Positions 35,567 through 48,467 of a stretch of 64,000 bases of DNA are shown here, in pieces. The notes under the pieces are model-generated. The model did no database searches. It worked only from the letters and a program-made list of their open reading frames with translations, and had not been told where the DNA came from. The stretch lies in the NCBI GenBank assembly GCA_026874595.1, contig CM049307.1, positions 77,538,643-77,602,642 on the forward strand, given 5' to 3'. This DNA comes from Sipunculus nudus (Eukaryota > Annelida > Sipuncula > Golfingiida > Sipunculidae). Positions within the stretch are counted from its first letter, which is position 1. Each line of letters begins with the position of its first letter. The position numbers and the translations under genes are program-made.

Positions 35567-37711
35567 CGATCATCAACTTATTACAGAATCACAGTTGTCA
35601 TAATCCATACAACTTCCACTGCTGATCTTACACCTGTCAAAGTATGTAACAATCTAACGCATTTGCAGTCGCTTTGGCTGCGGCGGTACTATTTTAACTA
35701 TTTAACCACTTATTATGTTCCTGTAAATATTTTGTTCTTATTTTCCCAAGTTCCAATTGGTTTTATCGTTGTTGTGATAGTATTGTTGTTGATAGTACAT
35801 ATATGTACAGGATGAGAGACACAGACTGAAGTGTGGATTTACTCTTGTAGGTTGCTTGCCTTGAGGTTAGAGGGATGCCTGCAAAGACCTTCTTTCCCCA
35901 ATCTCTTCCTCTCTTTCTCTCTCACACACACATACATACAATTTCTTAATATAAAAAAAATATCATTTGTGGTCGATTAAGACAACAATGGGATGGGGGT
36001 AGGGGCACGAAAAAAGATTATACCGCGACTGTCCACTGTCTCGGCCGAAGGGCCCCTTTTTTGCGGTCTTGGGCTCCCCCCCCCTTAATATAAATACAGA
36101 AAACATAGAATGCATAAATTTTATGAAATTGTAGTTCTACATTACACGATAACCCTCGCATTGTGTGAGCCATTTGCAACAGAATGTCCTTATCACATTC
36201 CTGACCTGGTGCAGCCAAGGCCAAGTCAGCACTGTCCCTGTAACAGACCGATTCAACAAACGCAGGCCCAGTTCCAATTCTAAATGTATTATATGATCTG
36301 CTGATCTGGTTGGGTCTGATATACAAACTGCCTTTTTATAAATCACCACCAAACGTGTGGTAATTGAATTCATGTGTTGATTTTATATACAGGGTGGAAT
36401 TTCGATTATGTTACCTTAACATCAAGCATTTGCAGAATGTTTCTGTAATCATGATAACTGGAATAACTGGAGCAGTAAAACAAGTGTCATTTTTTTTCAA
36501 AATTGGTCTGCCTGTGTCTCTGTTACGCTGCAATATTGTAATAAATTTTTACATAATTATATCTAAAGTTGTTCGATTTGTCATAGCATATGAGATGGAT
36601 GCCTATGGTAAGCTGGGGGTGAATTAAATCCGTTGCACACTTAAAAGTAGCACATTACCCTGGTTAGTGATTAAGTTAGAACTTCACTTTCCAACAAAGG
36701 GAGAAATGATATTACTTAATGCAGCACAAACAATTACGAAATCATCTAGAATTGAACTAGGTGTAGGAATATCAAGCTTTGCCCCAAGCATTAAAAGTTC
36801 AGAGGCAATGTCTGCAAGTACAAAATCACCAGGAGCAATGAGATCAAGAAATCCTGACGCACCTGTATGTTCTCAGTAAAGGTACCATAGTCATTCTTAA
36901 TGGGTCCTAACTAGACTTTTAAGGGATACATTTATTTAATTTAGATGATATAGTTCTATGTTTTTCGGCTTATTTGTTCATAATAATAAGAATAAGAAGA
37001 ACTACAACTAGCAGAATAATATTATTGTTCATTATATTCACAAACATTGCGATACATATAAAAGTAATAGCTTAACGCATTGCAATGGGTTAAAACTGCA
37101 CTGGCAATTTTAAATTTTCTTATAGTATTAGAATCAAAACCTATATTTTTACACACCTCCATAACAGACACAAAGGCACGTCAGCCTTCATGCGGTTTAT
37201 TCTTGTACCAGTTCCTTGATACAAGGTAGTACAAAATACCGTTTAATGGTTCATTTAGAAAATATAATTTATATAATCTGTTAGGCTAATTAATGTACTT
37301 ATTTTCCATACGATGGGATAAGGACACCCGCACCCGTAACCCTCCCCCTCGAGCGCACATGTTCTGAATACACATTAGTTAATGATAAAATGAGCCGCTG
37401 GCTTGGTACGCCGTTATACGACACTTGGGGACTTTAAGTAGGCCACATTAGGTCTTACAAACACACGTACATAAAAAGCCCTTGGAAATAAAAAAATAAC
37501 TGTACCTGCTGACAGCCCCTATCCCCCCGCCCCAAAGCCGTAGGGGCAAACCTGTTACATGATGATGGTGGTGATGTTTATGATGATAATTTTATGACGA
37601 TGATTCCTTTTCTCTTTCTCCTTCTTCCGATGATTATGATGGTTATTATTATTATTATTACAATTATTACTAACTGCGCCGTGCCATGAGAAAATAATAT
37701 CACCGACGCAT

Positions 37712-37719
<8 letters not shown>

Positions 37720-37780
<61 letters not shown>
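37720..37780. repeat. (TA)n microsatellite
   Basis: Uninterrupted TA array of about 30 repeats. Confidence 0.97.
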
Positions 37781-37783
<3 letters not shown>

Positions 37784-38966
37784 GTATCGAGCTTTTCGCC
37801 AGATGTCAGGACAAATGTCACATCGTAAATCCATCCCATGTGTTGAGCATTTACCTGGTCACGCTGCCTTTACACTGGACAGCCTCCTTCCTCACCAAAC
37901 GGATTTCCTTCCGGATTTCCTTTCCGAGCTGCTCCCTGGAAATAGGAACATATGAATCTGCCTGGTTATAAAATGCACAAGCACTATCTCCTATATTCCG
38001 CATGTAAGTATATTGGTCAAGTTTATAATAAGTACATGTATAGGAAGGTGATATACAGAGAAGTAACAGAGGTCAGAGCTTCAAATGTTCACAGTCAGGC
38101 AGTAAACAACCTCTAACGGAATGGGAGTCAGGGATATCATAATGGTGACCAACTAAATGTCTCATTTATCGGGCTTTTCCCAAGGCCTTTGACTTTTTCC
38201 ATAATATTTTTCTCTTCCTGTCCATGGATATTACTTTTCTTTTTAAATTGTTTAAGTATCACAAAGGAAGATATTTATGTTACACCGTTTACGCAAAATT
38301 CATAGGTTAATTTTTCATATTAATATTTCATATTTAACGGTTGTGTAAATATATACTTATTGACTGCTTGTTTTTTATGCATAATATAAATTACGTTGTT
38401 TTGTATATAATGTACATTAAGGCAGTGAGCACACCATTGGTTTCCGTGGTTTTTAAAAGATGCAATAAAATCAACAAACGTTCTTTATTCTTTATTCTCG
38501 TGGAAGGGGGGGGGGGGTATTTGGATAATAAAATATCTGCGTAACTGATGGTACATTACTAAATAATGTTTATATACTTGACAGTATATTTCTACAGTCT
38601 TTTATTCAAGATAATGATTATAAGTTTGGTGATCACTGGGTCACGTTTGTTGTATTATTAGTAAAGATTTACTCGTAGCCTATACTGATTGTTTGATTGA
38701 CGGTTATTTTATTTTCATGCTCTTTTTGGGAGGTTATCATAGGTCATTTGGCCTTTCTGTGAATCGCGTGTTTTTTATTGTGACTTCTCCTCTTCCTCTA
38801 TTATTATTTCCTTTTTTTTTTTTACTGCTGCTAAATCAAGGGTTGAAATAGTTTTGTCTTGGCTGTTTCTCTTACTCCATCTAACATGCAATGCAGGTAT
38901 TACTTCATACCTTCAATGATCAAGTTACCGCACCAAGTTTTGAGTTTGTATATAAATGTATTTGAT

Positions 38967-38989
38967 AACACACACACACACACACAAAG

Positions 38990-39026
<37 letters not shown>

Positions 39027-39090
39027 GAGAGAGAGAGAGAGAGGGAGAGAGAGAAGATGAAAAAGAAGAAAAAGAAAGGGGGGGGGGGGG
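38967..39090. repeat. Compound microsatellite (CA)n-(TA)n-(GA)n-(G)n
   Basis: Successive CA, TA, GA and G runs; the last 60 bp form a nearly pure purine strand (GAGAGA..., AAGAAAAAG, then GGGG). It lies about 80 bp before the first transporter exon, followed by a ~30-bp duplicated block 'gagtgcgtgta' at 39129 and 39159. Confidence 0.9.
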
Positions 39091-39169
39091 TAAATATAAA
39101 ACATTTAAGAGTCCATTATATTTTCTTGAGTGCGTGTAAGTTCATTATATTTTTCTGGAGTGCGTGTAG

Positions 39170-41212
39170 GAGATACTGAGTTTACTGATGTCATCATCTG
39201 CCAACAGCCTGCCACTCTTCACTATGACGTTTGGCTTCGTAACAGGTATGACTGTAATACCTGATAAAACAAACATCCTTAAAGTCTATGTACACAAAAA
39301 TTAAATTATTACAGGAATAAGTAAAGGGCGCCGCATTCATTCTCGTACGCATAATAAATTACCATCTTTCCTGATGGGGCAAATTCTACGGGTCTGATCG
39401 CAGCGATACAATCTCCGCAGATGCGAGTCTTGGTACGCTCATAAAGTATCCTCTTGTGGATTCCCTGCCCTTATCTAACCTTGAGTAATTCATTCCTAGG
39501 AAGCATTTTAAAAGCTTTTCCGTACCCGTTATAACTTGTTCGTGCAGACTTAAACCAGATGCCGTAGGTCGAATATTGAAAATATATCAATATAATGGGT
39601 AGCAGAATCCGAACGACAATCATTCGCGTTTCAGGTTTTGAATATGCGTTCCTATTATTCGTGGCCGGATTAGGGGTTCCAAAGTATTTTGATCGGCACC
39701 TAGCGGTAGCGACTGGATTCTCAAAGTCAGGGACATGCTTCGGCGCGTTTGCAATGGCTCCTCTGACAAGGTATCTTCTGGACAAATACACATGGCGTGG
39801 CTGCATGTTGATTCAAGCCGGTGTTGTTCTTCAGTGTTGGTGGTTGTGGATGCTAGTACGACCTGATTTAGATAAAAAGAATCAAAGACTTATGGACGCT
39901 TCAAGCGGGTAAACATTAATTCCAAACAACTGCGTGACAGAGAACACTATCAGTTAAATGCACAAGAGCAGGACACAGAAGCGAAGATTAAACTGTTGGC
40001 AGCATTAAAAGCGGCTGTAGACTTCAGTCTGTTGAAGGAGCTATCCTTTGCCATCTTTATGATAGCACTCTTTATAACTCAGCTTGCATATCTGCTGGTT
40101 TACGTATTCACGCCTGATAAAGGTACTGAAATGGGGTTTTCTAAAAATGAGACCGGATGGTTTGTTTCCTGTCTTGGCATTGGCAGTTTACTTGGAAGAA
40201 TTTTAATTGCTTTGATTGGTAATGCAGCCTTCCTACAAGGACGACACTTGATACTTCATAGCTTTTGTCTCGCTCTGGCCGCTGTCAGCCATATTTTGGT
40301 TCCATCTTGTTGAACCCTATGGTCAATGTATATTATCATGTCGGTATGTAGGTTTGCAGGTGGTAAGTGATAAAATACTTTCATGTGATAATAAATATCA
40401 GAAAACTAGACAATATTTACCACTTTTAGATTAGCCTACTTTATATCTTAATCTAACATAGGGACTTGAATATAACCACATGTCCATATTTCACTCAAAG
40501 GCACACTTACGCTTATTAATTAGGTTTTACTATATCGTATCATGATAACATAAAGTTCGGGTGCGAATAGAGCGCAGCTGTGCTGAATACACGATAATGA
40601 TAAAAAGAAGATATTCGGTTACAAGAGGCTACCGCCGGATCTACATAAGCACTTTTTCCTTTGCTTTTTTTCCCAATGATATAACTAACGAATGTCTATT
40701 TCATTTTATATTTTCTTCAAAGTGACAGGTATGTAACTTAAAATTTACCTGGTGAAGGTTTCTTTCAGGTGGTCATATGGTGATGGTTTCTATCGTTATT
40801 GCGGGGTTTTTCGGACATGAGAGACTCGCTCGTTCCTACTGCAATTGTTTTTTAGTATTTGGAATTGCGTACCTGATAGGACTTCCACTTTTAGGTTAAT
40901 TATTTTTCGCGGTAGGAAATATTAAACGAATCAAATAATATTTCTATATTTATATTCATCAAACTGATAAAAGAGTTAATTGTGAATTTTTGTTTGTATT
41001 TTATTCTATACGAAAGATCAATTGATCAATCCACTGAAAACTATATCTGATGGTTATAAGTATTCCTATTTATATATTTCAGGATTTATCCGCGATAATC
41101 TGAATTCCTACGCCCCTTCGTTTTACCTGGTGGAGGACAATGTTTCATTGCAGCATTCATTATATATTTTTTTAGATCTTCCGACGGGCCACCAGAATGT
41201 CCATCTCATTAA
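39170..41212 (+). pseudogene. Monocarboxylate-transporter-like (MFS/SLC16) exons with lesions
   Basis: A plasma-membrane major-facilitator transporter of the SLC16 type (proton-linked monocarboxylates or related solutes; substrate unknown). Proposed exons: 39170-39245 (SSSANSLPLFTMTFGFVTG, helix 3), 39635-about 40360 (helices 4-9, including LAVATGFSKSG), 40769-40894 (GGHMVMVSIVIAGF, helices 10-11) and 41083-41212 (last helix). All junctions have AG/GT and share phase 1. The loop between helices 6 and 7 is charged as expected. Lesions: a frameshift at 39905-39915 inside the second exon, a TGA at 40311-40313 where TGG would continue the frame, and a frameshift near 41135 in the last exon. Exons for helices 1-2 were not found upstream. 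Either a decaying gene or uncorrected indels; the receptor at 22-24 kb also has a frameshift. Family call is strong, activity doubtful. Confidence 0.75.
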
Positions 41213-44200
41213 TTATTCCCCGATAGTGAAATAGTCACAATTCCGTTGAGGTGAATTGCAGACTCTCATTTCTGTATGAATTTAAATGATAATGCATGTA
41301 TCATTGAGTTCAAAATAAAAGTATGTTTTTAACATCCGCCATGCCTGAATATTACATTTTAGTTGTTATTGATTTGTTTATGGACGAATGACATTAATTC
41401 TAACTTGTAGAGCTTCAGAATGACTAAGCCTGTCAATACGATTAATGTAGTCACTTGGATCAAACAAAAGCGGTGTGTGATCAAATCGGTATGTTAATTG
41501 TTGTTGCCTTATTTCGATAAATGAATTTTTAACAACAATAAATTCTGGGAAAGTTATCATTATCCTACAGACGCAATTTGTGTCTGGGCAAAAATAGAAC
41601 AACTTCAAAGTAACGTTAATTCTACAGCAAAAATGATCCCTTGGTGAAGGAACACTGGTCTGTCTTAGTCTAAGCCGTTATTACCCGACTAAATAGGCAT
41701 TTATATTGAAATTGTAAGTCTACTTGCGTCAGACGGAGAACTTCTCTGCTACGGACACCCATTCATTGCGCCAATAGATTCTCTGACATGTCACATGGAC
41801 AGAATAGCGGCATCTTACATAATATCCACTCTGTAGTACCTTGTCTCTGGGAAAGAACCACCATTGTTAAAGCCTGCCACGGTCGAGGGAACAACAATCC
41901 CGGTATCGGAAAGCAAGGTTATCCGATAATCCCCCATTTATGCCATGGTTCCATTGACCGATAATTGGGGAATAAGAGTGGCCAGTATCGGCACTACCTC
42001 GGTCACGACTTGGTGATTATCTTGCACGGTTTTGTTTATTCTACCTATATACCGGCATCCAACAGGCAAGCTGTGGATACACGAGTCTTTTTTTTTATAG
42101 ATGCCAATGTGATAGCCCCTCCTTAAACAACAAAGAAATTCGTGATGAACTATGAATATCAGCCCGTTAGGATTCCTTTGGAATTGTTCCCGACAAGTCA
42201 GGAACAAATATCCGATTTGTGGCCACAGAGGAGATTCGTGACAAAGGCTGAGTGGGACCAACGTCAATTATAATACAAATAAAAAGTCTCACGGTACTAA
42301 ATATGAAGGAACTAGATTGATTTAATACGCTAGAAATTACGGCAATCACATGACTCGTAACATAATTCGGGTATATATATTCGGAATATCGAAAGACGGT
42401 TCTTTTACGTAATATTACCGATATATTTAGAGGGTTGACGATCTTGCCCAACAACTGGCTAGTAGGGCTGTAACGATTCACAGACGCACCAACATAACAC
42501 GACACAAAGTTCAAAATTATCGGTATCGTGAGATCTCCCTGTTTTACAGATGTCCCACCTGTGTAACCAAGGATATATGTCATTTGATAATAATCAGAGG
42601 TTCATTGTGAGTACGTCACTGGTCAGAAATTGTTCACCACTACCTGAACGAAAATTCTTCTTTACCTGCAGGCAATGAGGTAATACCAACTTTCCAGAGA
42701 ATAACAAACGAAAAAGGAGATCTTATGCAATGTCGATGTACAAGTCCACATGTTTTGAATCATTTCTGTGACTCTTACAGCGAGTTCAACCTTTTCAAGG
42801 TGGGCAGCGGTCAAGGAAAGTCAGGGGGAATTTTTTTTTTCAAGGTCATGGAAAATTCAGGGAATTACATAAGAAGTCAAGGAATTGTGTTATAATTAGG
42901 GGAGTCAGGGAAAAGTCAGGGAATGTTTAACGACTTTAGCGATGTATGATTTTTGTGTTCAATGTTTTTCCTAGTTAAGGTTTTGGTTGGCTCTAACATG
43001 ACGTTTTTCAGACTAAATATGAATTTGAAGTGTACGTTTATCCTTGAAAATGATCTGAAAGTCAGGGGAAAATCAGAGAAAAGTCAGGGATTTTTTGCTG
43101 TAAATCATGAGGATGATTATCTTCCAATGCTCTCAGTTGGTTCTGGTCTATGGCCTAATTTAACTTTCAGAGCTTTATTTATTGTGAATTTGTAATTACA
43201 TTTATTAGCTATCAATATAACTGTTAAGTTAAAGATTTTTATATTTCAACTTTTAATGATAATGATCAAACAGGTGAACAAAGGTCACAGGGGTATTACT
43301 GCCCAACTGAATAATCATAACAATAACACTTCTCCTTCACCTAGTTACTTGGTACTCTAAGATGATGTAAGAGGGTATAAGGTCCGCCTGACTAAGACCA
43401 ATTAGCAGTTGCTCTTACTGATTAACACGGAACACTGATCATTCACATGCATTCTGTTCTATATTAACTGTTACAGTGTCAACCCAAAATATAAAGGTTT
43501 GACATAGACCTAAGGTTTACCTGTTCAAAGCTTTTGAGACTGGGCTGTCTCAGGGGGCAGTGCATTATCTCTCACGGATATTCATATACATTATTCAGTT
43601 CCATGTCTAGAATGCGTCCTGTATACATCAGTTAAGGACAGCATAGGAGCTACGGCTACATTCTTCAGCAGGTTTGGATACGGGTGCTCCTGTTGAGCTG
43701 GGGAAAACAATCAGGGAACATGCGAGTGGGTGGTTCATCCATCATGGACCTGCTTTGCAACAGCTGCATATACAGGTCCCATATTTGAGCCTCCAACAAC
43801 ACCTAACATTACATCGGGAAGCATGCCATCCCCTCCCCCCCCCCCCCCCCAAATCATAATATAAAATGTGCTCACTTTTTTTTTTACTTTTGGCCATTTC
43901 TTCTTCTATTCGTTTTATTCATTTCATGTCATCTGAATAGTCACCTTCCAATCTTTCTATTAAACATTCGTTCTTCCGCTTCCTTGCTACTGACGTAACT
44001 CTCCGTGTCGGTCCTTGTGGTCTCAAAGACAAGGAATTAAATGCTTTACACATTCATTTAGTTTTCCGTCAACGGCGACGATATGATGCAATATTTAATA
44101 TGATGCAATAATATGAAATGAAAAATCTGATGCGAAATTAAGCCAGTTTGTTCATCACGACAGACCTCTTGGGAGATCATATCCCTCTTAATATTGCCTT

Positions 44201-44423
44201 TGACTTAAGTGACCCTGCCGACACGATGAAGTAATAAAGGGTTTTATATTCTGAGTACATTTTATTAGTCAAAGACGACAACAGAAAGTAACATATATAG
44301 ATATACAGACCTACATTTTGGCTGATTTATGTAATATTTCTACAGCTTACATTTAAATTTAGTTAACTCAGGTATATGAAGTTATTTTAAGTAAAATAAA
44401 TTGTGAAGTTTCTGTTAAGAATT
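41213..44423. other. Intergenic region between transporter exon sets
   Basis: No gene supported. 41938-42583 (minus) has two overlapping frames of 109 and 138 codons without known domains; the stretch includes 'agtagggctgtaacgattca' (42462), a text that often marks transposon ends, so it may be repeat-derived. 42800-43095 is rich in 'gtcagggaa' units. A C run lies at about 43837-43850. Confidence 0.5.
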
Positions 44424-45510
44424 TTATAAAAGCACACATACTGGATCACTAAATTGCTTAGTTGACTTAATCATTTCTAAATGCAGATCAATTTCTCTTT
44501 CTGTACTACTCTGTTTAACTTCTGTTAAGTAGGCACGTGAAAGAGTATCTGCTACCACTAGGTATTTTCCTGGTATGTATTCTAAGGTAATATCATAGCG
44601 GCGGAGTCGGATCATTAATCTCTGTAGTCTTGGAGTCAGGTCACACAAGTGCTTGTTGTGCAAAGCACCCAAGGGCTTATGATCAGTTTCTGCCATGACA
44701 TGTGATCCATAAATATAGTCATGAAATTTTTGTTAGCAAATACTAATCCTAGCAGCTCCTTTTCAATTTGAGCGTAATTACGCTCAGCTGATGACATAGA
44801 CCTAGAGGCATAAGCGACTGGTCTCCAGTGATTGTCAGTCTCTTGCAGTAAAACGGTACCTAGACCATTTTTAGATGCATCTGAAGACACTTTGTGTTTT
44901 TTCTTTGGATCGAAGAACTGAAGAATTGGCTCACATGTCAATGCGTCTTTGAGTTGTTGCCACTCACCTGCATGTTCTGAAGTCATTTAATATCATTCAA
45001 CAACAGTTCTCCGAGGCATGTTGTTTTCACTTACATATTGGGTACAAATCTAGATAAATAATTAACCATACCTAAATCTCTCTGGAGCTCTTCTTTGCAT
45101 GTTAGGTCTGGCATTTTCTCAATTGCGCTCACTTTCTTTGGATCTGGACAGACTCCATCACCGGGTAATTTATCACCAACAGTCAAAGCTGGTTCTGCTA
45201 TTTCACATTTGTTCAAGTTAAGTTGCAAGCCAGCTTCTCTAATAATATCCAGAACTCTTTTCAGTCTCTGGTCATGCTCATCTTGATTTTTAGCACACTC
45301 GAAATATCGCCAATATACACTTTGACACCAAGTGCAAGTGAAGGTGCGATACAGTTCTTGGGCCTCAGACCCAGGCACTGTCAAAACCAAGCCTATCTTG
45401 CGAGCATCACCGGCTCCGGCGGCACCAATAGTTTCCAGATACCAGGAAAATATCTCAGAAATATTCCCACCACTCAACTTCAGGGGTGCTGGGGGCTTCA
45501 GCTGATACAT
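44424..45510 (-). pseudogene. Gypsy gag-pol remnant (RT thumb and RNase H)
   Basis: Coding remains of the element above, in three overlapping frames: 45510-45031 (159 codons, gag start joined to RT connection), 44986-44636 (RNase H N-terminal half) and 44696-44424 (RNase H end with the chromatin-side tether motif ADTLSRA). Frame breaks lie near 45000 and 44690. The gag/RT junction is near codons 50-70 of the first frame, where the family resemblance switches abruptly. No product expected. Confidence 0.8.
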
Positions 45511-45582
45511 GACGACACGATATTTTCGGCTACAGACGGAGAATGATCACAATTTAATTCGTATTCACTTCTGGTACCATGT
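44424..45582 (-). mobile_element. Internally deleted Ty3/Gypsy LTR retrotransposon
   Basis: Minus strand. A TGG-beginning putative primer-binding site, TGGTACCAGAAGTG, lies at about 45582-45569, just downstream of an ACA that could end an LTR. From 45510 a single frame begins with a gag-like start (LKPPAPLKLSGG) and passes straight into the thumb of reverse transcriptase (NLNKCEI; FLGMVNYLSRF-like block at about 45060). Gag C-terminus, protease and the RT palm with its catalytic aspartates are missing. RNase H follows in new frames (44986-44636: FDPKKKHKVSSDAS, VAYASRSMSSAERNYAQIEKELL; 44696-44424: AETDHKPL, YIPGKYLVVADTLSRA). Integrase and the second LTR were not found. Dead copy. Confidence 0.85.
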
Positions 45583-46143
45583 ATTGTAACTAGGACGCCA
45601 TATTGCATAACGTAAACCCATCTTTATTATACCGTAAAACGGATAGCACACCAGGTGACACTGTCGTAAAAGTGTCGCACATTTTTTATAACTCGGTCCA
45701 GTTTGACCCTAGCTAATTATGCTAGAGACAGATATTTAAATTTGTCGTGAAGAGTCTGATGTTGTAATTCAGTGTCATACAATTTGGAAGCGCATAAAAT
45801 CTGCTCAAAAATGTCGATTATATAGAATCATATCGTTTTTACGGAATCACGGTGCCAGTAGGTGATGAAGGGTTATTGTGGCAAAACTGTAAATGCAGAG
45901 ATTATAAATGTGTTGAAATAATAATGTAATGACACGTAGATAGGTGCCTTGTATTAATATATAAATCAGAAGATGTATATATCATTAATAATTTGAACAA
46001 CAATATTAATTCTATATTTACACGTCAGGTACCTGTGAGCAGCAGGAGACCTTTTGAGGCGTTACGATCTCTTGGTTGCGAAACGTCATTTTCAGTGATG
46101 TTATTGAAATTGTTGCTCCAGTGTTTGCCCTTATATTTGACAG
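45583..46143. other. Short intergenic gap
   Basis: May contain the 5' LTR of the Gypsy element on its left side. The right side is intron-like sequence before the transporter exon at 46144. Nothing else seen. Confidence 0.45.
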
Positions 46144-48467
46144 GAGGACACGTTGTGACGACAGTTTTAGTTCTCTACGAATTTGGTTCTGATGTCATCA
46201 CTTGGTCTTTCGGCCTGAGTTTGGTGATAATAGGGGTTGCGTACCTGGTGACTACACCTCTTATGGGTGCGTATCACTTCAGTTTTGATTTCATTTTACG
46301 AACTCGACTTGAAACATGGCAATATATTTAAGGCAGGCTCTGCCTTAAGTTTTAATATTTCTACATTACTACTAGTTCAATCCCTACGACAGAGTAAATT
46401 AGGTATTTGGAGTTGAGCTTATGTGCACTTCATTTATATTGTGATGCAGGTCTAGGAGCAGCTTAAAACTTCAAGATATGTGAGAGATTACATTTGTCAT
46501 ACTGAACAAATTTTTGGAGATTTTACTGGAGATTTTTTTTTTTCAATATCATCCGTATCGAAAGCATTATGTAATTGCTCAGGCAGTTCGTGTATCATTT
46601 TATTTAATTTTAATTCAATTTTATTTTTCCTTGTTATATATTTTTTTAAATACTAAAAGTTTTGTTCAATCTTAGCAATCAATACAAGGATGTAAATCCA
46701 ATAAGTAGCTAGTCTGATAATAAGTATTAATTTGTTGTAATTATATGCCAACCTTTCCCTTGGGAATTTTATATGGTAAGGCCATTGTACATTACTGATG
46801 AAGCATATTACATTGTTGTCCAAAAGCCGCTTCATACAATAAGCTGGGGGATGTTCTGCTGCCCGCTGATTTATTTATTTATTTATTTATTTAAACGTTA
46901 AAATTTATTGACATGAAAAACATAATCAGCATTTTAGTAACACTGATTAGCCAAAAGGAATACACACAGGTACCTGTATAAAACGTTTACTATTTCAGTT
47001 GATGTGTGCAGATTTGACATTTATCCATTGTCCTGTATGATAACGCTGTATGCCACGGGTCTAGTAATATCGCTGAAAACTTTATAGTCTTTTTTAATCA
47101 GTTTATTCAAGAAAATATATATACAAAACCAGCAGTAGGAAGTTTTCACTCTTCCTAAAATAGTAATGCATATACAATTATTATCAAAAAAGCTGGTTGG
47201 ATGTTCTACTGCCCGCTGATTTATAAGTAATATGTGTTAAGATACCGAGACACTGGTTAGTTCCCTGCAAGAGAAACCCATACCGGTATTCTTACAGATA
47301 AGCTTTTGCTAGAACGCAAGGTAGCTGGGAAACATCAACTCGTTTATTAATATTACAGAAATATTATAAAAATGACGCTCGGGATACGTATTTCCATTAT
47401 ATAACAAACTATAAATGTTGTATATCAAGACCATGTTAAAGGGGCTAAATCACCAATCTGACCATTAAAAACTAAAGGTAATCCCTTGCAGCTTTCATAA
47501 AAATAAGCCAGTACACGTGGATATCACTACCCACAGGCTGCTTGTTTTGTTTATATCAACGTGTTCATAATATGCGAGGTCCCGCAAAAATAATCAAAAC
47601 AAATTAAACAAGACTATCTGGCAGCAAGTCAGATGAGCTACAGATAAGCTTTCAGATAAAAACTGAAATAAAATAGGAATACAGTTTTTGGAACTACCCC
47701 GTCAGTTTTAGAAACAAGAAAAGTTTTTTTCTTCGATATATTTCATGCAGCAATTACCAAAGTTTGTCTCTGTATACCTTGAGTTAAGAATTGGCTGAGT
47801 CCCCTCAACGCCAATATTCTGCAAAACAAATCTACTGGATGCTGTAAGATCATATTTGTGAAGAAATCTGATCACTTCCCCTGCATGCTGACCAAAGTTT
47901 AAAAATTACATGTATTATTTATTATCTTTCGACTAGCCCCTTATTCTCAGTGCATTTCTAAGTCAAGACTAATATGAATGAAACAGTTCATATATGACAC
48001 TTTTTACTTTGTCTCGTTATATTGATCATGTTTCAAGTAGTCAAGACGCCTGAAAGATAACTATGCAAATACTGAGGAAGCACCATGTTATGGAAGAAAA
48101 ATAATGTAAAGGGCAGGTTGTTCTGTTGTTTGATATAAATTTTCATACCTTATGTTTCTCCTGATCGGAACATTTTGAGTTGGGAATATATTTGTATCAC
48201 GATTGTCAGTATATATATAATTTTATTGTAGTTAATGCGAGGGACGGCATCATGAAGTATGATCCAGTTCTTTACTTTTCTTTCCAACCAAACGGTATTG
48301 GATCTGTGTTGATGTCATAACTGGAAGTACAGATTCTATTTTGTTTTATTACAGGTCATGTTCGGGATAGCACTTTGACATATGATCCCGTGTTTTTCCT
48401 AGCAGGAGGATATTTTATCATATATGTTTGTAATGCTGTTAATCCAAGTGTCACGACCAGAAGATAA
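46144..48467 (+). pseudogene. Second set of SLC16-like C-terminal exons
   Basis: Exon 46144-46266 (123 nt, AG before and GT after, phase 1-1) encodes GGHVVTTVLVLYEFGSD...GVAYLVTTPLMG, the counterpart of the exon at 40769-40894. Two possible last exons follow. 48232-48320 (after ttgtag) reads ARDGIMKYDPVLYFSF and stops at TAA 48318. 48355-48467 (after ttacag) reads GHVRDSTLTYDPVFFLAGG, then a hydrophobic helix, and stops at TAA 48465. The second joins in frame and restores PLMG-HVRD, the usual transporter pattern. No upstream exons were found between 41.2 and 46.1 kb. So this is either a tandem gene remnant or alternative 3' exons of the transporter starting at or before 39170. The exons themselves look undamaged. 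Confidence 0.65.

Larger units (their letters stand above)
34831..39169. other. Long intergenic region upstream of transporter exons
   Basis: No exon could be supported, including none resembling the missing N-terminal helices of the transporter at 39170. Contains (TA)n at 35525-35563 and 37720-37780, a GAT/TTC-rich simple stretch near 37557-37670, a G run near 38505, and a compound microsatellite at 38967-39090. Frames at 36364-36627 and 36667-36879 are unassigned. Confidence 0.5.

Noticed and set aside
41938-42583. 109- and 138-codon overlapping minus-strand frames
   Set aside because: Two frames over the same DNA, hydrophobic and cysteine-poor without a domain; region carries transposon-end-like text.
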